64,000 nt of DNA. It comes from Photobacterium alginatilyticum. Its GTDB lineage: Bacteria > Pseudomonadota > Gammaproteobacteria > Enterobacterales > Vibrionaceae. Made by a program: the position numbers and the translations under genes. Numbering within the stretch: the stretch's first letter is position 1; each line of letters opens with the position of its first letter. A model generated the notes under the pieces. That model had not been told where the DNA came from and made no database searches. It worked only from the letters and a program-made list of their open reading frames with translations. Of this stretch, positions 42,386 to 50,802 are shown in pieces. The stretch covers positions 56,268-120,267 of the forward strand of contig NZ_RSEJ01000019.1 of NCBI RefSeq assembly GCF_009910675.1, written 5' to 3'.

Positions 42386-44383
42386 TTATGCCAAAAGCTC
42401 TTTCGCTGTCTCTACAACATTGTCGACCGTAAAGCCAAACATCTTGAACAGCTCACCAGCAGGAGCAGACTCGCCGAAGGTCGTCATACCGATAATACGG
42501 CCGTCGAAACCAACATACTTGTACCAAAAATCAGCAATACCCGCTTCAACCGCGATGCGTGCTGTTACATCTGATGGCAGAACGGCTTCACGGTAAGCTG
42601 CATCTTGCTTGTCGAATGCATCTGTTGACGGCATAGAGACAACACGTACTTGCTTACCTTCAGCTGTTAGCTGTGCTGCAGCTTCTACTACCAGCTCAAC
42701 TTCAGAACCGGTTGCAATCAGGATCAGCTCAGGCTTGCCTGCACAGTCTTTCAGGATGTAGCCACCCTTGGCGATGTCAGCTACCTGTGCTGCAGTACGC
42801 TCTTGCTGAGCCAGGTTCTGGCGCGAGAAGATCAGTGATGACGGGCCGTCTTTACGCTCGATAGCCAGTTTCCAGGCCACGGCAGATTCAACCTGATCAC
42901 ATGGACGCCATGTGCTCATGTTCGGCGTCAAACGCAGAGAAGCAATTTGCTCAACAGGCTGGTGAGTCGGACCGTCTTCACCCAGACCGATTGAGTCGTG
43001 CGTGTAAACCTGGATATTCTGCACTTTCATCAGTGCTGCCATACGCATTGCGTTACGTGCGTACTCCATGAACATCAGGAAGGTTGCGCCGTATGGTACG
43101 AAGCCGCCGTGCAGCGCAATACCGTTCATGATGGCTGTCATACCGAACTCACGTACACCGTAGTGGATGTAGTTGCCCGATGCGTCTTCAGCTGTCAGAG
43201 ACTTAGAACCAGACCACATAGTCAGGTTTGATGGAGCAAGGTCAGCAGAACCGCCCATGAACTCAGGAAGCATCTGACCGAACGCTTCCAGAGCGTTCTG
43301 TGATGCTTTGCGTGATGCAATGTTCGCAGGATTTGCCTGAAGATCGGCGATGATTTGGCTGGCTTTTTCTTCCCACTGAGCAGGTAGATCGCCATTCACG
43401 CGACGCTTGTACTCAGCCGCTAGCTCTGGATGAGCTGCCGCGTATGCGTCAAACTTTGTGTTCCATGCCGCTTCTTTGGCTGCACCGGCTTCTTTGGCAT
43501 CCCACTGTGTCGCAATGTCAGCCGGGATTTCAAACGGGCCGTGGTTCCAGCCCAGGAACTCGCGTGCCGCTGCGATTTCGTCATGGCCAAGAGGCGCACC
43601 GTGACAGTCGTGCGAACCCGCCTTGTTTGGTGAACCGAAACCAATAATGGTCTTGGTACAAATCAGTGTCGGACGACCAGTGTCTGCTTTCGCCGCTTCG
43701 ATTGCAGCATTGATAGCTTCCGGATCGTGACCGTCAACAGCCGGGATTACGTGCCAGCCGTAAGACTCGAAACGCTTAGGCGTATCGTCAGAGAACCAGC
43801 CTTCCACTTCACCGTCAATTGAGATGCCGTTGTCATCCCAGAATGCGATCAGTTTGCCAAGGCCAAGAGTACCAGCAAGCGAGCAGGCTTCGTGAGAGAT
43901 ACCTTCCATCAGACAGCCGTCACCCATGAACACATAAGTGTGGTGGTCGACAATGTCGTGGCCTTCACGGTTGAACTGTGCCGCCAGCGACTTCTCAGCC
44001 AGCGCCATACCTACGGCATTGGTAATCCCCTGACCCAGCGGACCCGTTGTCGTTTCAACACCCGGCGCATAGCCATATTCAGGGTGGCCAGGTGTTTTTG
44101 AATGCAGCTGACGGAAGTTTTTCAGATCGTCGATAGACAGATCATAACCTGTCAGATGAAGCAGAGAGTAAATCAGCATTGAACCGTGGCCGTTTGACAG
44201 AACAAAACGGTCGCGATCAGCCCACTGTGGGTTCTGTGGGTTGTGGTTCATGTGGCCACGCCACAGGACTTCAGCGATATCTGCCATCCCCATAGGTGCA
44301 CCAGGGTGGCCAGAGTTGGCTTGTTGAACACCATCCATGCTCAGGGCGCGGATTGCATTAGCAAGATCTTTACGAGAAGACAT
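42386..44383 (-). CDS. tkt: Transketolase
   Basis: Thiamine-diphosphate enzyme moving two-carbon ketol units in the pentose phosphate pathway. The 665 residues match TktA/TktB. Motifs: N-terminal NSGHPGAPMGMADIAEVLW, the TPP-binding MGDGCLMEGISHEA through FWDDNGISIDG, the pyrimidine-domain GLGEDGPTHQPVEQIASLR, and a C-terminal IATGSEVELVVEAA. It sits upstream of epd-pgk-fbaA on the same strand, divergent from metK. Confidence 0.97.
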   Translation of the reverse strand: MSSRKDLANAIRALSMDGVQQANSGHPGAPMGMADIAEVLWRGHMNHNPQNPQWADRDRFVLSNGHGSMLIYSLLHLTGYDLSIDDLKNFRQLHSKTPGHPEYGYAPGVETTTGPLGQGITNAVGMALAEKSLAAQFNREGHDIVDHHTYVFMGDGCLMEGISHEACSLAGTLGLGKLIAFWDDNGISIDGEVEGWFSDDTPKRFESYGWHVIPAVDGHDPEAINAAIEAAKADTGRPTLICTKTIIGFGSPNKAGSHDCHGAPLGHDEIAAAREFLGWNHGPFEIPADIATQWDAKEAGAAKEAAWNTKFDAYAAAHPELAAEYKRRVNGDLPAQWEEKASQIIADLQANPANIASRKASQNALEAFGQMLPEFMGGSADLAPSNLTMWSGSKSLTAEDASGNYIHYGVREFGMTAIMNGIALHGGFVPYGATFLMFMEYARNAMRMAALMKVQNIQVYTHDSIGLGEDGPTHQPVEQIASLRLTPNMSTWRPCDQVESAVAWKLAIERKDGPSSLIFSRQNLAQQERTAAQVADIAKGGYILKDCAGKPELILIATGSEVELVVEAAAQLTAEGKQVRVVSMPSTDAFDKQDAAYREAVLPSDVTARIAVEAGIADFWYKYVGFDGRIIGMTTFGESAPAGELFKMFGFTVDNVVETAKELLA

Positions 44384-44581
44384 GTCTGCTCCAGAAATTC
44401 GTAGACTGTTGTATTGTAGTTATTTACCAATCTGTAACTGCGGTAAAGTAACCTAGATTCGGCGGGCGGGTATTGTCGCAAAGTCTGCCCCTGGACTGCA
44501 ATCGTTTTCCTGAAGAAAATGAGCACTATTTCAATAAGCTGCCATCCCCCACATTTGCAATTTTGACGTTAAGACCCTGAA

Positions 44582-44597
44582 AGGTAAACGTTTGCCT
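44582..44597. promoter_or_regulatory. LacI-type operator between tkt and metK
   Basis: AGGTAAACGTTTGCCT, an almost perfect palindrome around AAACGTTT, in the 400-bp divergent tkt/metK region, about 50 bp upstream of the candidate metK -35 and 200 bp from tkt. Confidence 0.45.
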
Positions 44598-44631
44598 TTG
44601 CGATTCATCTATCACCTTACAATTCACAGTG

Positions 44632-44659
44632 TTGATTTTAAGCCTGATATAGGTATTAT
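44632..44659 (+). promoter_or_regulatory. metK: Candidate metK promoter
   Basis: TTGATT at 44632-44637 and TATTAT at 44654-44659, spacing 16 bp. The MetJ-like operator begins right after the -10 box. Confidence 0.5.
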
Positions 44660-44675
44660 GGCCGTCTAGACGGAG
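44660..44675. promoter_or_regulatory. MetJ-like operator (tandem met boxes)
   Basis: Two adjacent 8-mers, GGCCGTCT and AGACGGAG, match the AGACGTCT met box at 6 and 5 of 8 positions and form the palindrome CCGTCTAGACGG. The place, just after the -10 box of metK, is where MetJ acts in enterics and vibrios. Confidence 0.6.
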
Positions 44676-44783
44676 GTAGCTCTATACATTCAAACGTATA
44701 TCCATATGCGTTTTTCTTATGAAAGCCTTTTATTTCAGAGCACCTTGTTATCAATCTACAGCCAAATAAGAGTGAGTGTACGC

Positions 44784-45938
44784 ATGTCAAAGCACCTGTT
44801 TACTTCTGAGTCCGTATCAGAAGGTCATCCGGATAAAATTGCCGATCAGATTTCTGATGCAGTCCTGGATGCGATCCTGGAACAAGACCCAAAAGCACGT
44901 GTTGCGTGTGAGACTTACGTGAAAACCGGCATGGTAATGGTAGGTGGTGAAATTACCACCTCTGCCTGGGTTGATATCGAAGAAATTACCCGTGAAACCG
45001 TTCGTGAAATCGGCTATGTCCACTCAGATATGGGTTTTGATGCCAACTCTTGTGCCGTACTAAGCGCTATCGGCAAGCAGTCTCCGGACATCAACCAGGG
45101 TGTTGACCGCGAAGATCCACGCGAGCTGGGTGCTGGCGACCAGGGTATCATGTTCGGCTACGCGACCAACGAAACTGACGTACTAATGCCTGCTCCGGTA
45201 ACTTATGCTCACCGCCTTGTAGAGCGTCAGGCTAAAATCCGTAAGAACGGCACCCTGCCGTGGCTACGTCCGGATGCAAAAAGCCAGGTAACTTTCGCCT
45301 ACGATCAGGGTAAGATTGTCGGTATTGATGCCGTTGTTCTTTCTACCCAGCACTGCGAGAGCATCGAGCTACCAGTTCTGCAAGAAGCCGTAATGGAAGA
45401 AATCATCAAGCCGGTACTGCCTTCTGAGTGGCTGAACAAAGACACCAAATTCTTTATCAACCCAACCGGTCGTTTTGTTATCGGTGGCCCAATGGGTGAC
45501 TGCGGCCTGACTGGCCGTAAGATTATTGTTGATACCTACGGTGGTGCAGCGCGTCACGGTGGCGGTGCTTTCTCTGGTAAAGATCCATCGAAAGTTGACC
45601 GTTCTGCAGCATACGCAGCACGTTATGTTGCCAAGAACATCGTTGCTGCTGGTCTGGCTGAGCGTTGTGAAATTCAGCTTTCATACGCTATCGGTGTTGC
45701 TGATCCAACATCAATCATGGTTGAGACGTTCGGTACCGAAAAAGTATCTCACGACGTTATCGTTGAAGCGGTACGCCAGCACTTCGACCTACGTCCATAC
45801 GGCCTGATCGAAATGCTTGACCTGCTTCAGCCTATCTACCAGAAGACAGCAGCATACGGCCACTTTGGTCGTGAAGAATTCCCTTGGGAAGCAACCGACA
45901 AAGCAGAAATGCTACGCGACTTCGCCAACATTAAGTAA
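44784..45938 (+). CDS. metK: S-adenosylmethionine synthetase
   Basis: Makes SAM from methionine and ATP. The 384 residues start at MSKHLFTSESVSEGHPDK (44784); the frame's earlier ATG at 44706 is rejected on family length. Motifs: SEGHPDKIADQISDAVLD, the ATP motif GAGDQGIMFGYA, and the P-loop-like GGGAFSGKDPSKVDRSAAY. Regulation by MetJ is suggested by the operator upstream. Restricted codon use fits high expression. It has its own terminator. Confidence 0.98.
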   Translation: MSKHLFTSESVSEGHPDKIADQISDAVLDAILEQDPKARVACETYVKTGMVMVGGEITTSAWVDIEEITRETVREIGYVHSDMGFDANSCAVLSAIGKQSPDINQGVDREDPRELGAGDQGIMFGYATNETDVLMPAPVTYAHRLVERQAKIRKNGTLPWLRPDAKSQVTFAYDQGKIVGIDAVVLSTQHCESIELPVLQEAVMEEIIKPVLPSEWLNKDTKFFINPTGRFVIGGPMGDCGLTGRKIIVDTYGGAARHGGGAFSGKDPSKVDRSAAYAARYVAKNIVAAGLAERCEIQLSYAIGVADPTSIMVETFGTEKVSHDVIVEAVRQHFDLRPYGLIEMLDLLQPIYQKTAAYGHFGREEFPWEATDKAEMLRDFANIK

Positions 45939-45956
45939 GCGACAACGCACTGGTTT

Positions 45957-45983
45957 AAAAAGGAAGCTTCGGCTTCCTTTTTT
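45957..45983 (+). terminator. Terminator after metK
   Basis: AAAAGGAAGC / GCTTCCTTTTTT hairpin with a TTCG tetraloop, 19 bp after the stop. Confidence 0.95.
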
Positions 45984-46075
45984 GTTGTCTGTAGAACAGG
46001 GGGTTCTGCACTTATTGTCGCCCTCTCCCAAACTCTTTATACTCCCCCCACTCCATCAGCCACGCACAGCGACTC

Positions 46076-46555
46076 ATGTCAACACTCCAGTCCCAAGTTA
46101 TCGCCAGAGTCGAGCAATGTATCACCCATGCCAACCAGCGACTTAACAAGCGCCTGCCAATGCCGGCAGTCAGTTTCAGGCAACGGGGTAAAATTGCCGG
46201 AAGTGCCCGCCTGCAGGGTTGGGAAGTGCGCTTTAATCCCGTGTTACTGAAAGAGAACCCGCAGGCATTTCTCGACGAGGTCGTCCCTCACGAGGTCGCC
46301 CATCTTGTGACCTTCAAATTGTTTGGCAAAGTGCGCCCGCACGGTCGCGAATGGCAAATCATCATGACCGAGGTCTTTAAGATCCCGGCCCGGACAACCC
46401 ACAGCTTTGATGTCTCTTCGGTGCAAGGCACCACCTACCTGTATCGGTGCGGCTGCAGCGAACACCAGCTCACGGTTCGCCGCCACAACAAAGTGCAGCG
46501 AAAGCAGGCAACCTATCACTGCCGGCGCTGCCAACAGCCGTTACTGGCTGTTTGA
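46076..46555 (+). CDS. sprT: SprT-family zinc protease-like protein
   Basis: SprT-domain protein of 159 residues, related to the metalloprotease domain of SPRTN. The catalytic HExxH appears as VPHEVAHLVTFKLFG near residue 70, with the third-ligand region RPHGREWQ. A C-terminal zinc ribbon is formed by YRCGCSEH and YHCRRCQQ. The cellular role in bacteria is not settled. It lies between metK and endA, as in E. coli. Confidence 0.94.
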   Translation: MSTLQSQVIARVEQCITHANQRLNKRLPMPAVSFRQRGKIAGSARLQGWEVRFNPVLLKENPQAFLDEVVPHEVAHLVTFKLFGKVRPHGREWQIIMTEVFKIPARTTHSFDVSSVQGTTYLYRCGCSEHQLTVRRHNKVQRKQATYHCRRCQQPLLAV

Positions 46556-46673
46556 CGACGACACCGGCTGCAATACAGTAATGTAATTTTCTTTTTTAAT
46601 AAGAGTGAACTGCTTCTAAAACTCACATTCAGTGATAGTCTTGTCAGATAGAGTTCTAACAATAAGACGTCAT

Positions 46674-47378
46674 ATGCAGTGTAATTTTAAGTGGCTCGGC
46701 CTCGGGTTCCTGTTTCCGGCCATCGTTCTGGCAGCTCCCCCCTCTTCGTTTAGCAAAGCAAAGAAAATCGCGGTCGGTATTTACCAGGATCACCCTGTCA
46801 GCTTCTACTGCGGCTGCGACATCGAATGGCACGGCAAAAAAGGCATTCCGGACTTAGAGAGTTGCGGCTACCAGGTACGCAAACAGCAAAAACGAGCCAG
46901 CCGTATCGAATGGGAACACGTTGTTCCGGCCTGGCAGTTCGGGCACCAGCTACAATGCTGGCAAGATGGCGGTCGCAGAAATTGCGGCAAAGATCCTAAA
47001 TTCCGCGTAATGGAAGCCGACCTTCATAACCTGACGCCGACCGTCGGAGAGGTCAACGGCGACCGCTCGAACTACAACTTCCGTCCCTGGAACGGGCAAC
47101 AGGGCGCTCATTACGGCCAGTGCGAAATGAAAGTTGATTTTAAAGCCCGCCGAGCCGATCCTCCGGCCTCAACACGCGGGGCTATTGCGCGGATCTACCT
47201 GTATATGAGCGACGAATACCCCTTCCGCCTGTCGAGCCAGCAACGCCAACTCATGGAAGCCTGGAACAGGCAATATCCCGTCACGGCCTGGGAATGCGAG
47301 CGCGACAGAAGGATTGCCGATATTCAGTATAACAACAACCCTTATGTGCTTCGTGCCTGTCAGGATCAAGGGCTATAG
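46674..47378 (+). CDS. endA: Periplasmic endonuclease I
   Basis: Secreted or periplasmic DNase of the EndA/Dns family. I prefer the ATG at 46674, which gives a clean signal peptide (WLGLGFLFPAIVLA, cleavage near residue 21); the ATG at 46632 would add 14 residues before it. The mature part has the His-Me finger RIEWEHVVPAWQFG and MEADLHNLTPTVGEVNGDRS, and the family cysteines. Length is 234 residues. It precedes rsmE-gshB. Confidence 0.95.
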   Translation: MQCNFKWLGLGFLFPAIVLAAPPSSFSKAKKIAVGIYQDHPVSFYCGCDIEWHGKKGIPDLESCGYQVRKQQKRASRIEWEHVVPAWQFGHQLQCWQDGGRRNCGKDPKFRVMEADLHNLTPTVGEVNGDRSNYNFRPWNGQQGAHYGQCEMKVDFKARRADPPASTRGAIARIYLYMSDEYPFRLSSQQRQLMEAWNRQYPVTAWECERDRRIADIQYNNNPYVLRACQDQGL

Positions 47379-47579
47379 TCGCTTATTCCTTTATCGATAA
47401 AAACAGTATTACCCCTCGTCTGGTAATACTGTTTTACCGGCAAGAAATCCTTTCCCAACCTTGTAATTTCACCTTCCGGCATCCATGTACTATTTAATGA
47501 CACTGAACTCTCACCTGCATTCACAACCAGAGTTGATATAATGCAGCGAGATAATAACTAACAGGTTATTGAGATAGCC

Positions 47580-48311
47580 ATGAGAATCCCACGTATTTAC
47601 CACCCTGAGCGACTTCCTGAACAGGGAAAGGTTTTGCTCAGCGATGATGCCGCCAACCACGTCGGCCGTGTCATGCGTATGCAGGCAGGCCAGGAAGTGC
47701 TGCTGTTTGACGGCAGTGATGCCGAGTTTCCCGCGGTGATCACCAACGCCAGCAAAAAAAGCGTTGAAGTCGACATCCAAAGCCGTCGCGAGAACAGTGT
47801 CGAATCGCCGCTGAATATCCACCTTGGCCAGGTCATCTCGCGGGGTGAGAAAATGGAGTTCACCATCCAAAAATCGGTCGAGCTGGGTGTAATGACGATT
47901 ACTCCGCTGATTTCCGAGCGCTGCGGGGTCAAGCTGAATGCCGAGCGTTTTGAGAAAAAACTGGCCCAGTGGCAGAAAATCGCTGTCAGTGCCTGTGAGC
48001 AGTGCGGCCGTAATACCGTGCCGGAAATCCGTCCGGTCATGAAGCTGGAAGACTGGTGTGCAGAAGACTATGACGGACTCAAGCTGAACCTGCACCCTCG
48101 TGCCAGTTACTCAATAAACACTTTGCCGGAACCCGTTACCAAGGTGCGATTGCTGATCGGGCCGGAAGGTGGCCTGTCGGCCGAAGAAATCGGTATGACA
48201 GAGCAGTACCAATTCGATGAAATATTACTCGGCCCGCGAGTTCTGCGTACCGAAACCACGGCGATGACAGCAATCACCGCCTTACAAGTCCGCTTTGGCG
48301 ACTTAGGCTAA
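47580..48311 (+). CDS. rsmE: 16S rRNA (uracil-1498-N3)-methyltransferase RsmE
   Basis: SPOUT-family methyltransferase acting on U1498 of 16S rRNA. The 243 residues have an N-terminal PUA-like domain (MRIPRIYHPERLPEQG, HVGRVMRMQAGQEVLLFDG) and the SPOUT knot with SVELGVMTITPLISERC, LIGPEGGLSAEEI and LGPRVLRTETTAMTA. It is followed by gshB 29 bp later in the endA-rsmE-gshB-yqgE-yqgF order. Confidence 0.97.
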   Translation: MRIPRIYHPERLPEQGKVLLSDDAANHVGRVMRMQAGQEVLLFDGSDAEFPAVITNASKKSVEVDIQSRRENSVESPLNIHLGQVISRGEKMEFTIQKSVELGVMTITPLISERCGVKLNAERFEKKLAQWQKIAVSACEQCGRNTVPEIRPVMKLEDWCAEDYDGLKLNLHPRASYSINTLPEPVTKVRLLIGPEGGLSAEEIGMTEQYQFDEILLGPRVLRTETTAMTAITALQVRFGDLG

Positions 48312-48340
48312 CCAGGCCAACGACAGACTAGGAGAAAGAA

Positions 48341-49288
48341 ATGATCAAACTGGGTATCGTGATGGATCCGATTGAATCCATCAACATTAAAAAAGATTCC
48401 AGCTTTGCCATGATGATGGAAGCGCAGCGTCGTGGCTGGGAAATCCATTATATGGAAATGAACGACCTCTCACTGGAACAAGGCAAGGCCGTTGCCCGTA
48501 CCCGTGTGGTTAGCCTGAAAGAAGATCCAAATGGCTGGTACGAATTTCACAACGAGCAGGAAATCTCCCTGTCTGAGTTGGATGCCGTACTGATGCGCAA
48601 AGATCCGCCTTTTGATACCGAGTATATTTATGCAACCTATATTCTTGAGCGTGCCGAAAGCGAAGGCGCCCTGATCGTCAACGAGCCCCGCAGCCTGCGT
48701 GACTGCAATGAAAAGCTGTTTACGGCCTGGTTCCCGGATCTGACGCCGACCACCGTCGTCACCCGCAGTGCCGACAAGATCAAGGCGTTCCACCAGGAGC
48801 ACGGCGATGTGATCCTGAAGCCCCTTGACGGTATGGGCGGCTCATCCGTCTTCCGGGTAATGAAAAACGATCCGAATGTCTCGGTGATCATCGAGACGCT
48901 GACCAGCCACGGCCAGAACTACTGTATGGCACAAACCTTTGTGCCGGATATCAGCAACGGTGACAAACGTATTCTGGTGGTCGACGGCGAGCCAATGCCA
49001 TATTGCCTGGCCCGGATCCCGGCCAAAGGCGAGACCCGAGGTAACCTGGCAGCAGGCGGCCGGGGCGAAGCCCGTCCGATCAGCGAGACCGATCGTAAAA
49101 TCGCTGAAACCGTTGCTCCGGTGCTAAAAGAAAAAGGCCTGATCTTTGTCGGCCTTGATGTTATCGGTGACAAGCTTACCGAGATCAACGTCACCAGCCC
49201 AACGTGTATTCGTGAAATCGAAGCCGCTTATGATATCTCGATTACCGGCAAGCTGATAGATGCCATTGAGCGCCGTGTAAACGCATAA
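48341..49288 (+). CDS. gshB: Glutathione synthetase
   Basis: ATP-grasp enzyme joining gamma-glutamylcysteine and glycine. The 315 residues equal the family length. Motifs: MDPIESINIKKDSSFAMM near the start, MRKDPPFDTEYIYATY, VILKPLDGMGGSSVFRV and the glycine-rich GETRGNLAAGGRGEARP, with INVTSPTCIREIE at the end. AGGAGAAAG precedes the ATG. It ends with its own terminator. Confidence 0.98.
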   Translation: MIKLGIVMDPIESINIKKDSSFAMMMEAQRRGWEIHYMEMNDLSLEQGKAVARTRVVSLKEDPNGWYEFHNEQEISLSELDAVLMRKDPPFDTEYIYATYILERAESEGALIVNEPRSLRDCNEKLFTAWFPDLTPTTVVTRSADKIKAFHQEHGDVILKPLDGMGGSSVFRVMKNDPNVSVIIETLTSHGQNYCMAQTFVPDISNGDKRILVVDGEPMPYCLARIPAKGETRGNLAAGGRGEARPISETDRKIAETVAPVLKEKGLIFVGLDVIGDKLTEINVTSPTCIREIEAAYDISITGKLIDAIERRVNA

Positions 49289-49304
49289 TTAGCCTCGATA
49301 ATAT

Positions 49305-49337
49305 AAACGCAGCCTATAAACTGGGCTGCGTTTTTTT
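49305..49337 (+). terminator. Terminator after gshB
   Basis: AAACGCAGCC / GGGCTGCGTTTTTTT hairpin 16 bp after the gshB stop. Confidence 0.93.
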
Positions 49338-49432
49338 ACGTATCCCGACATATTACGTACAAGACGTAAATACCATTTCTAACAAATTATCGGCATACTG
49401 TAAGTAACAGGATATGTTGTAGGTGCACACGA

Positions 49433-50002
49433 ATGAATCTGACTAATCATTTTCTGGTTGCCATGCCCAGCATGCAGGATCCGAATTTCAAGGGCAGTGT
49501 TATCTATGTCTGCGAGCATAATGACGATGGTGCCATGGGTATTGTCATTAACCTGCCTATCGATATTTCTGTAGGCAATATGCTGGAGCAAATTGATGTT
49601 GAGCGTGAGCTACCGGTAAACAATCCGGCAAGCCTTGAGCAACCCGTATTCAATGGTGGCCCGGTATCCGGCGATCGCGGTTTCGTTCTTCACTTGCACC
49701 TGCAAGAAGGTCGATTCGACTCAAGTATCAACATTACCGAACAGGTATCGGTCACCACCTCCAAGGACATCTTGCCGCTACTCGGTACCAGCGAGGCACC
49801 GGAGAAGTTTCTGGTCGCACTCGGCTATGCCGGATGGACGGCCGGACAGCTTGAGCAGGAGCTGGCTGAAAATACCTGGTTAACCACTGAAGCCGATCCG
49901 GACGTTGTTTTCAACACCCCGGTCAACGAGCGCTGGGACAAAGCTGTTGCCCAGCTCGGCATAAACTCGGCCCACCTTTCTATTGATACAGGACATGCAT
50001 GA
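49433..50002 (+). CDS. yqgE: UPF0301 family protein YqgE
   Basis: The 189-residue protein belongs to the YqgE/AlgH family, of unknown biochemical role. Typical motifs: LTNHFLVAMPSMQDPNFKGSV (cut: LVAMPSMQDPNFKGSV), YVCEHNDDGAMGIVINLP near residue 26, and FNGGPVSGDRGFVLH near residue 73. It overlaps yqgF by four bases (ATGA) and so is translationally coupled with it, the usual arrangement. Confidence 0.95.
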   Translation: MNLTNHFLVAMPSMQDPNFKGSVIYVCEHNDDGAMGIVINLPIDISVGNMLEQIDVERELPVNNPASLEQPVFNGGPVSGDRGFVLHLHLQEGRFDSSINITEQVSVTTSKDILPLLGTSEAPEKFLVALGYAGWTAGQLEQELAENTWLTTEADPDVVFNTPVNERWDKAVAQLGINSAHLSIDTGHA

Positions 50003-50427
50003 GTAACTCACGCAGCGTATTAGCATTTGACTATGGCACCAAAAGTATTGGTGTCGCGATTGGCCAGGAGCTGACAGGCACAGCCACTCCCCTTGCCGCA
50101 CTAAAAGCCAAAGACGGTATCCCGAGCTGGGATGCTATCGAGAAGATCCTCAACGAATGGCAACCGGATCTGGTTGTCGTCGGCCTGCCGCTAGATTTGG
50201 AAGGCGGCGAACTTGAGGCCATCACCCCACGGGCGAAAAAGTTCGCCAACCGCCTTCATGGTCGCTTCGGCTGCCAGGTTGAACTTCATGATGAGCGCCT
50301 GAGCACCGTTGAAGCCCGGTCAGAGCTGTTTGATCGCGGTGGTTACCGCTCGCTCAGCAAAGGCAATATCGACTCTCAGTCAGCCGTCGTGATCCTCGAA
50401 AGCTGGTTTGAACGCCAGTATGGTTAA
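49999..50427 (+). CDS. yqgF: Putative Holliday junction resolvase / pre-16S rRNA nuclease YqgF (RuvX)
   Basis: RNase H-fold nuclease now thought to process the 5' end of pre-16S rRNA. The 142 residues show the catalytic LAFDYGTKSIGVAIGQ near residue 8, VVGLPLDLEGGELEAI, and the C-terminal ELHDERLSTVEA. The start overlaps the yqgE stop. Confidence 0.96.
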   Translation: MSNSRSVLAFDYGTKSIGVAIGQELTGTATPLAALKAKDGIPSWDAIEKILNEWQPDLVVVGLPLDLEGGELEAITPRAKKFANRLHGRFGCQVELHDERLSTVEARSELFDRGGYRSLSKGNIDSQSAVVILESWFERQYG

Positions 50428-50734
50428 AAGGGGCCAGGGCTCCAGCACGCAGGATTCAAAACGAGCAGGAAACTGGCATATTCTTGCTCTTTCTCGGATC
50501 TTGTTTTCCTAGGTCCTAGAACCTATCGTACACCTTTTTTAGCTTTTTCCACCCAATAGCTGTCACCTTCTTAGCAAGAGAGATCCGCCAAGATCTTATC
50601 CCGTACAGGATAAGGCCTGATCAGCCTGTACAGCTTTTTGACACTTGGAACCCAAAAGCTCAACAAGCTGCATACCAACACAGCCGATTAACCATAAAAG
50701 TTTTTAAGATCAAATAAGTAGAGATCTTGTGCAA
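50428..50734. other. Intergenic region yqgF-pilU
   Basis: Holds one CTAG-rich repeat copy (TTTTCCTAGGTCCTAGAACC at 50504-50523) and a possible yqgF terminator at 50603-50637, where GTACAGG pairs with CCTGTAC and is followed by AGCTTTTT. No ORF of note. Confidence 0.45.
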
Positions 50735-50773
50735 TAAAAAAGCGTTAGGATCATAGGAGCCCCAACGCTTTTT
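50735..50773 (-). terminator. Terminator after pilU
   Basis: On the minus strand AAAAAGCGTT pairs with AACGCTTTTTT around a longer imperfect loop, 30 bp past the pilU stop. Confidence 0.8.
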
Positions 50774-50802
50774 CTACATAGTGTTCTTTTTTCTGCCGGG
50801 CG

